Origin: Sporosarcina sp. NCCP-2222
GTDB lineage: Bacteria; Bacillota; Bacilli; Bacillales_A; Planococcaceae
Length of the DNA stretch: 64,000 nucleotides
Assembly: GCF_023168145.1 (NCBI RefSeq)
Contig: NZ_BQYK01000010.1
Location: 59,988-123,987, forward strand
Reading direction: 5' to 3'
Part shown: piece after piece, positions 35,585-45,678 of the stretch
Layout of the letters: every line of letters begins with the position of its first letter
How positions within the stretch are numbered: the stretch's first letter is position 1
Translations under genes and position numbers: made by a program
Notes under the pieces: generated by a model
What the model saw: the letters and a program-made list of their open reading frames with translations, nothing else
What the model was told of the DNA's origin: nothing
Database searches by the model: none

Positions 35585-38014
35585 TTAATCGATTTGTACT
35601 TTCGGTTCTTTGTACAGACGGACTGCTTGGCCGTCTTTTTGTTCATCCGCAATAAAGCTGCCGTTCGAATAGCGATCTACCAGCCGCAGCGTGCCTGCTG
35701 CAAACGGTATTTTCTTGCCTTGAGCAGTCATCAGGATGAGTTGATCATCCGTTTTTGCTAAAGCTGTACCAATAATTCGGTGTGGATGGCTTTTCAGCTC
35801 TTTCAGGACAACAAGTCCTCGCTGCGCCCTGCCTGCAGTCTCAAGTTCTTTTAACGCCATCCGTTTCACTGCCCCGCGTTGCGTTGCAATTACGATTGAC
35901 TCTCCCTGATCTGTAACGGTTTCAATGGAGACGACAACATCATCCGGCTTCAAATTAATCCCCTTAACACCAGCCGTTCGGACGCCGGTTTGGGAAAGCT
36001 CTGTTAGAGAGAAACGCAGGCCGTACGCTTGCTGGGTGATTAGAATAACATCCTCGTTTCCTTGGACAATCCGCGCATCTACTAGGCGATCGCCTTTCTT
36101 GATGTTCATTGCCTTAAAGGTACGTGAATAGCGTTGTACTTGGAAGTCGGCCAGCTGTGAAATTTTAATATTTCCTTGCGCTGAGACGGTAAGTACCGAA
36201 ACATTGGCTTCAAAAGAATCAAAACCGAGTACAGCTGCCACTTCTTCGCCAGGCTCCAGTGAAATGATACTTGAAATATGCTGTCCAAGATCCTTCCAGC
36301 GGATGTCCGGTAGCTCGTGAACTGGCTGATAAATATAATTGCCGCGTGAAGTGAAGAGCAGCACATGATGCTGTGTATTCATGACAGATTCCATTAGACT
36401 GAAATCAGACTCTTTCATCTCCTGGCCCGCGCCATTGGAAGCCGAGTAGGACCGCATGCTCGTACGCTTCACATACCCGTCCTTCGTGACAGATACCACA
36501 ACCTCTTCACTTGGCACAAGGATGTCGAGATCCACTTTAATACTTTCAATCTTTTCCTCAATTACAGAGAGTCTTGGCTCAGCAAATTGCTTGCGAATTT
36601 CAAGCAATTCCTTCTTGATAACCGAGGAAAGTTTACGGTCGCTTTTCAGGATTGCATCCAATTGCTCAATTAATTTACGTAGTGATTCATCTTCTCGTTG
36701 CAGTTCGGTGATATCCGTATTCGTCAAACGATAAAGCTGCAAGGAGACGATCGCTTCTGCCTGAACTTCTGTAAATCCAAATTGAGCGATGAGATTATTC
36801 TTAGCATCCCGTTTATCCTTGGAAGCACGGATCGTTTTGATCACTTCATCCAAAATCGATAACGCCTTCATGAGACCTTCTACAATATGCAGACGGTCTT
36901 TTGCTTTTTGAATATCGTACTCCGAGCGACGCGTGACAACATCTTTCTGATGATCAATATATGCGTCAAGCAGCATTGGAAGTGACATCAGCATCGGCCG
37001 TCTGTTAGAAATCGCCACCATATTGAAATTGTACGTAATTTGAAGGTCTGTGTTCTTCAATAGATATTGCATGATGCTATTGCCGTCAATATCCTTTTTA
37101 AGTTCAATAACAATTCGCAAGCCCGTGCGGTCCGACTCATCCCGTACATCCGCGATTCCATCTAATTTACGATCCAGACGTAATTCATCCATCTTTTTCA
37201 CTAGGTTTGCCTTGTTCACATCGTAAGGAATTTCCGTGACAACAATTTGGGATTTTCCTGCTTTCAATGATTCAATTTCATATTTGGCACGTATGACGAA
37301 TCGGCCTTTACCCGTTTCATAAGCTGTTTTGATGCCATCGGTTCCTTGTATGATGCCGCCTGTCGGAAAATCAGGGCCTTTTAATACAGTCATCAATTCT
37401 TCTACCGAAACGTCTGGATTGTCCATCCGCATCAATACAGCATCTATCACCTCATGTAGCGCATGAGGCGGGATGTCTGTCGCATATCCCGCTGAAATTC
37501 CTGTCGATCCATTCACCAACAGGTTCGGGAATCGAGCCGGCAGTACAGTCGGCTCCGGCTCTGTATCATCAAAGTTGGGAATGAAATCCACAGTATTCTT
37601 CCCGATATCACGTAGCATTTCACCAGCAATAGCAGAAAGTCTTGCTTCTGTATAACGCATAGCGGCAGCAGGATCGCCGTCAACAGATCCATTATTTCCG
37701 TGCATTTCCACCATCAGATGACGCAGTTTCCAATCCTGGCTCATCCGGACCATCGCATCATAGACGGAGGAATCGCCATGAGGATGGTAATTCCCGATGA
37801 CGTTCCCGACAGTTTTTGCCGATTTCCGGAATGCTTTATCATGCGTATTCCCTTCATGGAACATTGCATACAGGATACGCCGCTGAACAGGCTTCAGCCC
37901 ATCTCGTGCATCCGGCAATGCCCGGTCTTGGATAATATATTTACTATACCGTCCAAATCGGTCCCCGATGACTTCTTCCAGTGGAAGGTCTTGGTAACGT
38001 TCTGTTGCTGTCAT
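35585..38014 (-). CDS. parC: DNA topoisomerase IV subunit A
   Basis: An 809-residue enzyme subunit that cuts and rejoins DNA to unlink chromosomes. The active tyrosine is in [12 protein letters not shown] (about residue 122). The quinolone region reads [19 protein letters not shown]: Ser 82 matches the usual quinolone-binding Ser and Asp 86 replaces the more common Glu. The C-terminal beta-pinwheel (about 490-800) is present. Start and parE stop overlap as ATGA, so the two subunits are coupled. Confidence 0.96.
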   Translation of the reverse strand: MTATERYQDLPLEEVIGDRFGRYSKYIIQDRALPDARDGLKPVQRRILYAMFHEGNTHDKAFRKSAKTVGNVIGNYHPHGDSSVYDAMVRMSQDWKLRHLMVEMHGNNGSVDGDPAAAMRYTEARLSAIAGEMLRDIGKNTVDFIPNFDDTEPEPTVLPARFPNLLVNGSTGISAGYATDIPPHALHEVIDAVLMRMDNPDVSVEELMTVLKGPDFPTGGIIQGTDGIKTAYETGKGRFVIRAKYEIESLKAGKSQIVVTEIPYDVNKANLVKKMDELRLDRKLDGIADVRDESDRTGLRIVIELKKDIDGNSIMQYLLKNTDLQITYNFNMVAISNRRPMLMSLPMLLDAYIDHQKDVVTRRSEYDIQKAKDRLHIVEGLMKALSILDEVIKTIRASKDKRDAKNNLIAQFGFTEVQAEAIVSLQLYRLTNTDITELQREDESLRKLIEQLDAILKSDRKLSSVIKKELLEIRKQFAEPRLSVIEEKIESIKVDLDILVPSEEVVVSVTKDGYVKRTSMRSYSASNGAGQEMKESDFSLMESVMNTQHHVLLFTSRGNYIYQPVHELPDIRWKDLGQHISSIISLEPGEEVAAVLGFDSFEANVSVLTVSAQGNIKISQLADFQVQRYSRTFKAMNIKKGDRLVDARIVQGNEDVILITQQAYGLRFSLTELSQTGVRTAGVKGINLKPDDVVVSIETVTDQGESIVIATQRGAVKRMALKELETAGRAQRGLVVLKELKSHPHRIIGTALAKTDDQLILMTAQGKKIPFAAGTLRLVDRYSNGSFIADEQKDGQAVRLYKEPKVQID

Positions 38015-39978
38015 TCAGAGTCCCCCTCATGGAGAAATTCATTTTCCAATATATTTTGATCTTCCACGCCAAAATCAACATTACTTTCAATCCATCGGCG
38101 GCGTGGTTCGACTTTATCACCCATTAACGTCGTGACGCGGCGTTCCGATTGGGCGCCGTCTTCAATCGTCACCCGGATCAATGTGCGTGTCTCAGGATTC
38201 ATCGTCGTTTCCCAAAGCTGTTCGGCATTCATTTCACCGAGACCTTTGTAGCGCTGTAGCATATAGCCTTTGCCAATCTTCTTAATGGCCGCATTCAAAT
38301 CTGATTCGGTCCATGCATACTCGACTTTTTCGCTTTTGCCTGTTCCTTTGAATACTTTGTAAAGTGGTGGCAACGCGATATAGACTTTGCCTGCTTCGAT
38401 GAGCGGCTTCATGTACCGATAGAAAAATGTAAGGAGCAACACTTGGATATGCGCTCCGTCCGTATCGGCATCGGTCATGATAATCACTTTGTCGTATGCG
38501 ATATCGTCAATATGGAAATCGGCCCCGACTCCACCGCCAATTGCGTGGATAATCGTATTGATCTCCTCGTTTTTCATAATATCTTCAAGCTTTGCCTTTT
38601 CCGTATTGATAACTTTACCCCGAAGCGGCAAAATTGCTTGGAAAGTCCGGTCTCGTCCCTGCTTGGCAGAACCGCCAGCCGAGTCTCCCTCAACTAAGTA
38701 CAATTCATTTTTTGAAGCATTTCTGGATTGGGCAGGTGTCAGCTTGCCGGATAGCAGCGTATCCGATTTCTTTCGTTTCTTTCCGGAACGTGCATCTTCA
38801 CGTGCTTTTCGGGCCGCTTCTCTTGCCTGCTGCGCGCGAATCGCTTTGCGGATCAGGTTGGCACTCAATTCAGCGTTCTCCTCAAGGAAATAGAGAAGCT
38901 GCTGGGAAATGATGCCGTCTGTTGCCGTCCTCGCTTCGCTTGTCCCAAGCTTTCCTTTCGTCTGTCCTTCAAATTGAAGAATTTCCTCTGGAATGCGGAC
39001 GGAAACGACAGCTGAAATCCCTTCTCGGATGTCCGAGCCATCCAAGTTTTTGTCCTTTTCTTTTAAAATGCCTGTTTTTCTCGCATATTCGTTGAATACG
39101 CGAGTCATCGCTGTTTTGGCACCCGTTTCATGCGTACCGCCATCTTTTGTCCGGACGTTATTAACGAAGGACAGAATGGTTTCAGAATAGCCGTCACTGA
39201 ATTGGAAAGCAAATTCGACTTCAATTCCTTCAGCAACACCTTCTAAATAGGCGACCTCATGAAGCGTATCTTTTTCCTCGTTCAAATAAGAAACGAACGC
39301 TTTGATCCCCGATTCATAATGGAATACATCCTTCTTGTCGGTGCCTTCCTCCGCCAGGACAATTTTTAATCCTTTTAAGAGGAATGCAGATTCCCGCAAG
39401 CGTTCCGCCAAAGTATCGTATTGATATTTTATTGTCGAAAAGATGGTTGGATCGGGTTTGAAGTGAATGAGCGTCCCTTTTTCCTTGGACGTTCCTATCT
39501 CCTCTAGTGTTGTAGCTGGCTTGCCGCCGTTTTCAAATCGCTGGCGAAATTTCTTGCCATCACGATAAATGGTTACTTCCAGCCATTCAGAAAGCGCGTT
39601 GACGACTGAAGCGCCGACGCCGTGCAAACCGCCACTTGTTTTATAGCCGCCCTGGCCAAACTTTCCCCCGGCATGCAAGACGGTGAAAATGACTTCTGTC
39701 GTCGGCTTCCCCATTTTGTGCATTCCGGTAGGCATACCACGCCCATAATCCCGTACACTGACGCTGCCGTCTTTGTGAAGCATGACGTCGACTTCATTCC
39801 CGTAACCCGCCAATGCTTCATCCACTGCATTATCTACAATTTCATAAACGAGATGATGAAGCCCTCGTGCATCAGTGGATCCGATATACATCCCTGGACG
39901 TTTCCGTACCGCATCAAGACCTTCCAATACACTGATCGAATCATCATCATACGTATACACTTCTTGATTCTTCGTCAA
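38011..39978 (-). CDS. parE: DNA topoisomerase IV subunit B
   Basis: A GHKL-type ATPase subunit of 655 residues. The ATP site has [20 protein letters not shown] and [15 protein letters not shown]; the Toprim domain has [11 protein letters not shown] and [10 protein letters not shown]. Parallel to gyrB but paired with parC. I favour TTG 39978 ([15 protein letters not shown]) with GGGGGTT just upstream, which matches the short N-terminus of known ParE; ATG 39999 upstream lacks a good ribosome site and includes GGGGG in coding sequence. Confidence 0.95.
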   Translation of the reverse strand: MTKNQEVYTYDDDSISVLEGLDAVRKRPGMYIGSTDARGLHHLVYEIVDNAVDEALAGYGNEVDVMLHKDGSVSVRDYGRGMPTGMHKMGKPTTEVIFTVLHAGGKFGQGGYKTSGGLHGVGASVVNALSEWLEVTIYRDGKKFRQRFENGGKPATTLEEIGTSKEKGTLIHFKPDPTIFSTIKYQYDTLAERLRESAFLLKGLKIVLAEEGTDKKDVFHYESGIKAFVSYLNEEKDTLHEVAYLEGVAEGIEVEFAFQFSDGYSETILSFVNNVRTKDGGTHETGAKTAMTRVFNEYARKTGILKEKDKNLDGSDIREGISAVVSVRIPEEILQFEGQTKGKLGTSEARTATDGIISQQLLYFLEENAELSANLIRKAIRAQQAREAARKAREDARSGKKRKKSDTLLSGKLTPAQSRNASKNELYLVEGDSAGGSAKQGRDRTFQAILPLRGKVINTEKAKLEDIMKNEEINTIIHAIGGGVGADFHIDDIAYDKVIIMTDADTDGAHIQVLLLTFFYRYMKPLIEAGKVYIALPPLYKVFKGTGKSEKVEYAWTESDLNAAIKKIGKGYMLQRYKGLGEMNAEQLWETTMNPETRTLIRVTIEDGAQSERRVTTLMGDKVEPRRRWIESNVDFGVEDQNILENEFLHEGDSE

Positions 39979-40017
39979 ATTGCAACCCCCATCAAACAAA
40001 TGTTCTCTTTTATATAT

Positions 40018-40046
40018 ATCGTAACGCTACAAGAAAAGCTTGTCAA
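40018..40046 (-). promoter_or_regulatory. Probable sigma-A promoter of parE-parC
   Basis: On the minus strand TTGACA (40046-40041) and TACGAT (40023-40018) are 17 bases apart, about 40 bases before the parE start. Confidence 0.6.
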
Positions 40047-40247
40047 ATCAACGTTTTCATGTAGCTCGCTCAATTTATTGTATAGAACAACGCTGTAATA
40101 TGCAATGACAAGAGGAATTTCCGTCCAATTGGCAACAACTTGACTATATTCTTTTCTTAACAGGAAAGACACATTTGTAAATCTCATTGTCCCCTTCCTG
40201 ACGTTCTGCTAAACTAACAGTAACGGAAATATGTAAAGGGGACCATT

Positions 40248-40850
40248 ATGGAAACAGCTATTTTACTACTTCTTGCGTATCTGCTCGGCTCTATCCCTTC
40301 TGCCCTTTGGATAGGCAAATTATTTTTCAAAACAGATGTCCGCGAGCATGGCAGCGGCAACTTAGGGGCGACCAACACATTTCGTGTGTTAGGCAAAACA
40401 GCAGGTTTAATCGTCACCGTTCTCGACATATTAAAAGGTACTGCAGCTGTCCTGCTTCCATTGCTTCCTTACTTTAGTGATGTGAATATTCACCCGCTCG
40501 TGATCGGGTTCATGGCGGTCATCGGGCATATCTTTCCTGTATTCGCACGCTTCAAAGGAGGAAAGGCAGTGGCCACTTCCGGCGGGATTCTATTAGGCTA
40601 CAATTGGCCAATTTTTCTTATTGTCCTTTTGACCTTTCTGATCGCCTTGAAAATCACGAAAATGGTTTCACTATCCTCTATGATCGTAGCAGCCGTAGCT
40701 TTCATTTACACGGTCATCTACTATTTCATAACAAAGGATATCTACTTGATGATCATTGTTGGGCTTATGGCCGTATTTATTTTCTACCGCCACCGCGCAA
40801 ACATGACGAGAATCAAAGCAGGAACCGAGCCAAAGGTGAAGTGGTTGTAA
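40248..40850 (+). CDS. plsY: Glycerol-3-phosphate acyltransferase PlsY
   Basis: A 200-residue inner-membrane enzyme that acylates glycerol-3-phosphate from acyl-phosphate, the first step of phospholipid synthesis. The three cytoplasmic motifs are visible: GSIPSALWIGK, GSGNLGATNTFRVLGK, and KGGKAVATSGG, with HIFPVFARFKGGKA. About five helices. It is divergent from parE, as in B. subtilis (yneS). AAGGGGACC precedes ATG 40248. Confidence 0.95.
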   Translation: METAILLLLAYLLGSIPSALWIGKLFFKTDVREHGSGNLGATNTFRVLGKTAGLIVTVLDILKGTAAVLLPLLPYFSDVNIHPLVIGFMAVIGHIFPVFARFKGGKAVATSGGILLGYNWPIFLIVLLTFLIALKITKMVSLSSMIVAAVAFIYTVIYYFITKDIYLMIIVGLMAVFIFYRHRANMTRIKAGTEPKVKWL

Positions 40851-40883
40851 TACAATAGGACAAACCGAAAGGCGGGATGCTGA

Positions 40884-41177
40884 ATGAAAATCGTTTTATC
40901 AGAGGAAGCTTTAGAATGGTTCCATGAGGAAATGGATGTGGAACCAGGTGACGAAATCAAATTCTTTGCACGCTACGGTGGTGCGAGCCCATTGCATGAG
41001 GGGTTCTCATTAGGCATTAGAAAAGAAGGCCATGATGAAATTGGCGTGGAAACGAAGCAAGACGGAGTCCTTTTCTATATCGAAAAGCGTGATGAGTGGT
41101 TTTTTTCAGGGCACGACTTGCATGTTACGGTTAATCCACAATTGAATGAACTGCACTTCTCCTATGAAAAAGCGTAA
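40884..41177 (+). CDS. yneR: YneR-like HesB/IscA-fold protein
   Basis: A 97-residue protein of the HesB/IscA fold (KIVLSEEALEWFHEEMDV then GDEIKFFARYGG). It has no cysteine at all, so it cannot bind an iron-sulfur cluster in the usual way. B. subtilis YneR lies at the same place beside plsY and parEC. Function unknown. AAAGGCGGGATG precedes ATG 40884. It is probably co-transcribed with plsY and ends at a terminator. Confidence 0.83.
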   Translation: MKIVLSEEALEWFHEEMDVEPGDEIKFFARYGGASPLHEGFSLGIRKEGHDEIGVETKQDGVLFYIEKRDEWFFSGHDLHVTVNPQLNELHFSYEKA

Positions 41178-41196
41178 GCATCTTGCGCTTTTTTCT
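41168..41196 (+). terminator. Terminator after yneR
   Basis: AAAAAGCGTAAG and CTTGCGCTTTTTT form a stem around the yneR stop codon, followed by a T tract. Confidence 0.7.
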
Positions 41197-41475
41197 TTCT
41201 CCACAATTAGCTTTACATAATATTATTATTTTGTACCTCTTACTCTTATCTCCTCTTTTCACAATTCCAACAATTGGTTGCCTGCATGATAAATACCTGA
41301 ACATTCCAGTTGTAATCTTTGTAATGCAAATGTAAAGAAACAAGGAACAGGCTGTCATATGTACGTTTGTGCTAACTGGTAAAATTCCACGGGATTAATT
41401 TCCTGCCAACCCTGCAATTTTTCTATGATACTGTAAAGGCGTTCCGAAACTTTGCATACATACAAGGAGGAAATT

Positions 41476-42411
41476 ATGAATAAAAAAATTATCTCAGCTG
41501 CATTAGCCGCCACAGTCACTCTCAGTACATTAGCCATCCCGGCAGTTAATCCCGAGCCGGTAGCTGCTGCTACTCTTGCATCGCAACCTACAACAGCGGC
41601 TGTAAATGCGAAAGCAGATCAATTGATAGCAACTGCAAAAAGCCTAATTGGAAAAGCGAGCTACAGCAATACACAATATAAAGATACCTATCCTTATAAG
41701 TTTTCATGCGCTTCATTTCTTATGTATGTTTTTGAGAAAAACGGCGTTGATCTCGGAACGTATAATGAGGATTATATGATGAAACAAGGGACATATGTGG
41801 CAAAAGGTCAATGGAAAAAAGGCGATCTCCTCTTCTTTAAATCAAAGAAAACAGGTACAGATCCGGATCATGTTGTCATGTATATGGGCAACAACAAAGT
41901 CATTCAAATGGCCGATCCTAAGCAGAAGATTGTTATTACTGACATGAATAGCAAACCCTATTACAAAGATAACTACGTTACCGCTCGTCGCGTACTACCT
42001 GGTTTAATGTCATCATCCCCTGCAACAAAGGGAGATAAAATTGTTGAGTCCGCATATCAACTGCGTGATAAAGCGACAATCGGCAACGTGACGAATGCAA
42101 GTGCTATGAGATTTACGAGCCTTGGATATATCAATTATGTTTATAAAAAACAGAACATCACCCTTCCGGCTACGTCTTTATCGGCTTTGATGGCAAAAGG
42201 GACAACTGTCTCACGTGCTAACTTGAAAAAAGGTGATTTAGTATTCTTTAATAGTGTAAAAGGATCGAAAACGCCTAGCTTGGTTGGGATCTATGCCGGT
42301 GAATACCGCATTATTATTCCAACGTCCTCAGGTGTCCAATCCCGTGTCCTGCTTGTCGACTATTATAACTCGCACTATATTACAGCGAAGCGCTTCATAT
42401 CAGGAAACTAA
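41476..42411 (+). CDS. Secreted protein with two NlpC/P60 domains, the second inactive
   Basis: A 311-residue exported protein with a Sec signal peptide (MNKKIISAALAATVTLS, cleavage probably after VAA, about residue 31). The first NlpC/P60 domain (about 45-175) has Cys 78 in YKFSCASFLMYV and His 132 in PDHVVMYMG, so it can be a cell-wall peptidase. The second domain (about 185-310) aligns well but has Ser 215 for Cys and Leu 269 for His. AAGGAGG precedes ATG 41476. It borders the Mur/ATP-grasp cluster, and may act on wall or on the product of that cluster; this is inference. Confidence 0.83.
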   Translation: MNKKIISAALAATVTLSTLAIPAVNPEPVAAATLASQPTTAAVNAKADQLIATAKSLIGKASYSNTQYKDTYPYKFSCASFLMYVFEKNGVDLGTYNEDYMMKQGTYVAKGQWKKGDLLFFKSKKTGTDPDHVVMYMGNNKVIQMADPKQKIVITDMNSKPYYKDNYVTARRVLPGLMSSSPATKGDKIVESAYQLRDKATIGNVTNASAMRFTSLGYINYVYKKQNITLPATSLSALMAKGTTVSRANLKKGDLVFFNSVKGSKTPSLVGIYAGEYRIIIPTSSGVQSRVLLVDYYNSHYITAKRFISGN

Positions 42412-42518
42412 TTAGACGTTTTGAATGCGGCTGCGCGATTGGCGATATGCCGCATCCTCCAAATATGCTAATACAAATATTGAAAAGCGAGCAATGAATA
42501 GGTATCTCGTTCGAACCA

Positions 42519-42556
42519 AAAAAGGCGAAGGAAAACTTGATGTTTCCTTCGCCTTT
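42519..42556. terminator. Bidirectional terminator between the NlpC/P60 gene and the Mur-ligase operon
   Basis: A 14-bp perfect stem, AAAGGCGAAGGAAA (42521-42534) with TTTCCTTCGCCTTT (42543-42556). The minus-strand side is followed by seven T. Confidence 0.88.
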
Positions 42557-42603
42557 CCTCTTTTGCGTGGCTAAACGTTTTTTTAAAAAAGTCATGAATT
42601 AGC

Positions 42604-43992
42604 CTATTTCTTCCTCAATCCTTTGGCGAACTCAATCAATCCTTTACTTGACATAGGACCTTTAATTAACACAATCGTATTTTGATCTAGCAAAGGAGCT
42701 ACAATTTTCTCCACGCCTTCCACCTCTTTGAGCATTCGAATTTCCGCCTGGCTGCCTGCCCGTTTCGCCTGCCTGCCGATTTCCTCCGCCTTGCTGCCGA
42801 TAGTGATCAATAAATCAATCGGCTGTTCCGCAATAAGATCCCCGATTTCTTGATGATACTTTTTCTCAAAACGGCCAAGCCGGTTAATATCGCCAACGAC
42901 AAAAATGATTTTTTTCTCTCTGCCCAGTTCTTTTATTACTTGCAATGCCGCCTTGATAGACGTTGGATTAATGGTCCATGTGTCGTCAATGATCGTACTG
43001 CCCGCTACCCCTTCAAAGAACTGCATATGCCGCTCGGGATTTGAAAAGGACGCCAGCTGGTAGATGGCATCTCGTTCAGCCAGTCCCATTTCGGTTGTTG
43101 CCGCAATTGCTGCCAATGCGTTATATACTTGATGCGTACCGAAACCTGGTACAAATGCCTCAAAAGATGCCCCATCATGGTGTAACGTAAAAGCCATGCC
43201 TCCTTCCGCGTAACGTATATCAGTCGCCCAGTAATCAGTCTCTTCTTGGATGCTGATATATAAAATTTTCTCTCCTTTAAAAGGGGAAAGCTCGACTTTT
43301 TTCGTATTTTCATCATCCGCATTCAATATGAGAATTCCGCCTTCTGAAATACCTTCCACTATTTCACTTTTTGCACGAATATAACCGTCCAAGTCGTGAC
43401 AGCCATCCAAGTGATGGACGCCAATATTCGTCAAAATGCCTATTGTCGGTTTATAAATCAAGCATTGGTGTTTGATGTTTCCTGAATTACCGAGACCGTG
43501 TTCGAACACAGCTACATCCGTCCGATCATTCATTTGCATCAAATACGGGAAGGAACGCCGTGGTTCATTTTTGCTGCTGACAGAAGCGACGACATTATAT
43601 TTTGCACTCATGATATGTCGTATCATGTCTTTTGTTGTCGTCTTTCCACATGTGCCCGTAATGGTGATTACAGGAATTGAAAACTGGGCTCGATAATATT
43701 CGATGAAAGACCAATAGGCCTGAACGAGACTCGGTACCTTAATTATTGTAATATCCGGGAGGTCTATTTGGATCTCATCTACCGGTTTATCTGTGACCAA
43801 TAAAGCTGGTTTTTTCGATTCAATCTCATCCCAATCAATAGTTTCGGTGCGGTGGATGAACATCAATGTATGCGTACGGGATAACACCTGCCGTTTGTAG
43901 TAGATGGCGTGGTGCACTCTCCAATTCACGGCTCCATAAATGAGTTCGCCTTGAAGGAGTTCCTTGATTGCTTGCACATGTAACGGTTTCAT
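42604..43992 (-). CDS. MurF-like ligase 1 of the spore-polymer cluster
   Basis: A 462-residue Mur ligase. Domain 1 (about 1-100) is MurF-like. The ATP site is GTCGKTTTK (113-121). FEHGLGNSGNIKHQ, NIGVHHLDGC, and IRAKSEIVEG (the Lys that is carbamylated in MurF) follow. IDDTWTINPTSIKAA marks the start of domain 3, ending LIKGPMSSKGLIEF. Mur ligases join an amino acid or peptide to a carboxylate with ATP. It is unlikely to be the housekeeping MurF: it is not in a cell-wall cluster, and two more Mur modules are nearby. It is 29 bases after the YheCD gene. ATG 43992 follows AAGGGAGGG. Confidence 0.82.
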   Translation of the reverse strand: MKPLHVQAIKELLQGELIYGAVNWRVHHAIYYKRQVLSRTHTLMFIHRTETIDWDEIESKKPALLVTDKPVDEIQIDLPDITIIKVPSLVQAYWSFIEYYRAQFSIPVITITGTCGKTTTKDMIRHIMSAKYNVVASVSSKNEPRRSFPYLMQMNDRTDVAVFEHGLGNSGNIKHQCLIYKPTIGILTNIGVHHLDGCHDLDGYIRAKSEIVEGISEGGILILNADDENTKKVELSPFKGEKILYISIQEETDYWATDIRYAEGGMAFTLHHDGASFEAFVPGFGTHQVYNALAAIAATTEMGLAERDAIYQLASFSNPERHMQFFEGVAGSTIIDDTWTINPTSIKAALQVIKELGREKKIIFVVGDINRLGRFEKKYHQEIGDLIAEQPIDLLITIGSKAEEIGRQAKRAGSQAEIRMLKEVEGVEKIVAPLLDQNTIVLIKGPMSSKGLIEFAKGLRKK

Positions 43993-44021
43993 ATTTACCC
44001 TCCCTTCCGCTGTCACCAGAA

Positions 44022-45113
44022 CTAATTTTCATTCTGCAGTTGGTACGACTTGATCGTCCAATACATCTTTTGGTCTTCAAGTGAATGGAACATTGCCAAG
44101 TCCGGTACATAATTCCCTTCAAGTATAAAGATTTTTCCGCACTGGGTTATGCCTATATCATAGCCAATGATGTCGGGTGCCGGGTTGACCTGTTCCAGTT
44201 GCCTGGCAGCAGCCAAGCATAACTGATACAACCGGTCTTTCAGTTTCCGCGCGCCGAATCGTGCGATACTAGACTGTCGTATCCCTTCTTCAAAAGGCAT
44301 GATGTGCTGTGCGACATTTGTCACAAAAAAGTCTTTCGCCGCAACTTTCACGAGCATCCCCGTACCAACCCATCGATTTTCGTCCTTTTGTACAACAACA
44401 CGAAGATCGATTGGACAATCACCGATTTCAGCTAGCCGCAGCTTTTGCTGAACTATATATGGTTTTTTCGCTACATTGCTGCTAGCTAAACGTTCAAATA
44501 GTTCGTCGTAAGAGGCACACGTATATTTTTCGTTCCATTGATGAATTGCAAAACTTTCATCAGGTTGCCTAATTACCTGGATGATTCCTTTCCCTTCTTG
44601 CCCGATACAAGGTTTGAGGAGAACTTCTTTGTATCGCTGTAAAAAGTCACGAACCGTTTCAGGTGTATATAATTCAGTCGGGGGCAAATATGGGGCTAAT
44701 CGGTTGTTGCTTTTTAACAGTGCGTATTGACTCCATTTGCTATTCCGGAAATGAATTCGATGATGTTCCAACTGAACGTATCCAGAAGGATTGCAGGTCA
44801 CAGTTAAAACAACTGTCAGACTGTCCTTATAGTTTGCTGCCACTTCATCCGCAAGCTGTTGCAATGATCTACGCATTCTGGCTATTCGCCATCGAAACAG
44901 TGCATGTGCTGGCATTGTACTATTCACCTTGATGATGGAAGCAATATGCCAAGAATGATTCTCTTCTCTTTGCATTGTCACAATGAACCGATCGTCTGCT
45001 TGCCCCTCTTTCTGTTGTTCGGGGAGTAAATAATTTGTCAGCTTCCTAAAATGGCCGGTTATTCTTCTCACACGCTCACCATCTTTCCGATAACGGCCTG
45101 ACTCCCGTTCCAT
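44022..45113 (-). CDS. YheC/YheD-type ATP-grasp protein
   Basis: A protein of up to 363 residues. From about residue 150 it has ATP-grasp motifs: EVLLKPCIGQEGKGIIQV (ATP lysine and glycine loop), PYIVQQKLRLAEIGDCPIDLRVVVQ, and FILEGNYVPDLAMF. This fits the YheC/YheD family, linked to the B. subtilis spore coat, with unknown substrate. The N-terminal 120 residues are specific. The start is uncertain: ATG 45113 has no clear ribosome site and sits in a hairpin loop; GTG 45071 is an alternative. It is part of the MurF2 - Cys-rich - YheCD - MurF1 run. Confidence 0.78.
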   Translation of the reverse strand: MERESGRYRKDGERVRRITGHFRKLTNYLLPEQQKEGQADDRFIVTMQREENHSWHIASIIKVNSTMPAHALFRWRIARMRRSLQQLADEVAANYKDSLTVVLTVTCNPSGYVQLEHHRIHFRNSKWSQYALLKSNNRLAPYLPPTELYTPETVRDFLQRYKEVLLKPCIGQEGKGIIQVIRQPDESFAIHQWNEKYTCASYDELFERLASSNVAKKPYIVQQKLRLAEIGDCPIDLRVVVQKDENRWVGTGMLVKVAAKDFFVTNVAQHIMPFEEGIRQSSIARFGARKLKDRLYQLCLAAARQLEQVNPAPDIIGYDIGITQCGKIFILEGNYVPDLAMFHSLEDQKMYWTIKSYQLQNEN

Positions 45114-45124
45114 TGACGGGAGTC
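45100..45124 (-). promoter_or_regulatory. Hairpin with the YheCD start codon in its loop
   Basis: GACTCCCGT (45100-45108) pairs perfectly with ACGGGAGTC (45116-45124); the 7-base loop contains the ATG at 45111-45113. No T run follows on either strand. It may hide the start from ribosomes, or mark a processed end between two genes. Confidence 0.5.
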
Positions 45125-45138
45125 GTCATGTTTATAAA

Positions 45139-45573
45139 TTACATGCAGCCGCGAGCCATAATAGATCCCTTCTTAACAGGTGCTGCTCCTAATTGATCAA
45201 AGAAATCGTAAATCTCAAACTCCATGACTACATCAGCTTTTGCCATCTTGAAATAGTCGCTAAAGATAGCTTGGAACCCATAAGTGATTCCATTGATAAC
45301 CCCTGTGCCTCTTACTGTTACATCGCACCGGTACTCCCCTTTGCAACATGTCACTTGCTTGAAAGAGGTAGCGGTAAATGTGAAATTATGTGCGCCATTA
45401 TTCTCGGTATCAATAAAACGCAAAGTCAGCCGGGAACTGCCTGGCGTCGAGACGCAAATGTCTGCTGTATACTTGATTGTTCCGCAAACAGTTCCCGGGA
45501 CCCCTTCGAACTTGACCCGATTCTGTTGTGAAACCGAATTGACACGAACGCCACATGGGCAAACAATACCCAT
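45139..45573 (-). CDS. Cysteine-rich beta-type protein, possible spore coat component
   Basis: A 144-residue protein without signal peptide, with Cys in MGIVCPCGVRV, VPGTVCGTIKYTADICV, QVTCCKGEYRCDV and the end ARGCM. Alternating hydrophobic residues suggest beta structure. Composition and setting (between Mur ligase and YheCD genes) suggest a disulfide-linked coat or exosporium protein. I do not recognise the family. AAAGGAGGG precedes ATG 45573; the longer frame includes that site. Confidence 0.7.
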   Translation of the reverse strand: MGIVCPCGVRVNSVSQQNRVKFEGVPGTVCGTIKYTADICVSTPGSSRLTLRFIDTENNGAHNFTFTATSFKQVTCCKGEYRCDVTVRGTGVINGITYGFQAIFSDYFKMAKADVVMEFEIYDFFDQLGAAPVKKGSIMARGCM

Positions 45574-45678
45574 AAAAAATCCCTCCTTTCGCATTTATAC
45601 TGTAGAATATTATCCCTTCCGCGTTAGCGGCTTGGTGTTTGTCCATACTCAGGAAATTAGGATAGCCAAATAGATGGA

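Noticed and set aside
42425-42455. Terminator for the NlpC/P60 gene (ATGCGGC/GCCGCAT hairpin)
   Set aside because: The stem is short with a long loop and has no T run; the better terminator is at 42519-42556.
45100-45124. A terminator before the YheCD gene
   Set aside because: The stem is perfect, but no T run follows on either strand, so I list it as a regulatory hairpin.
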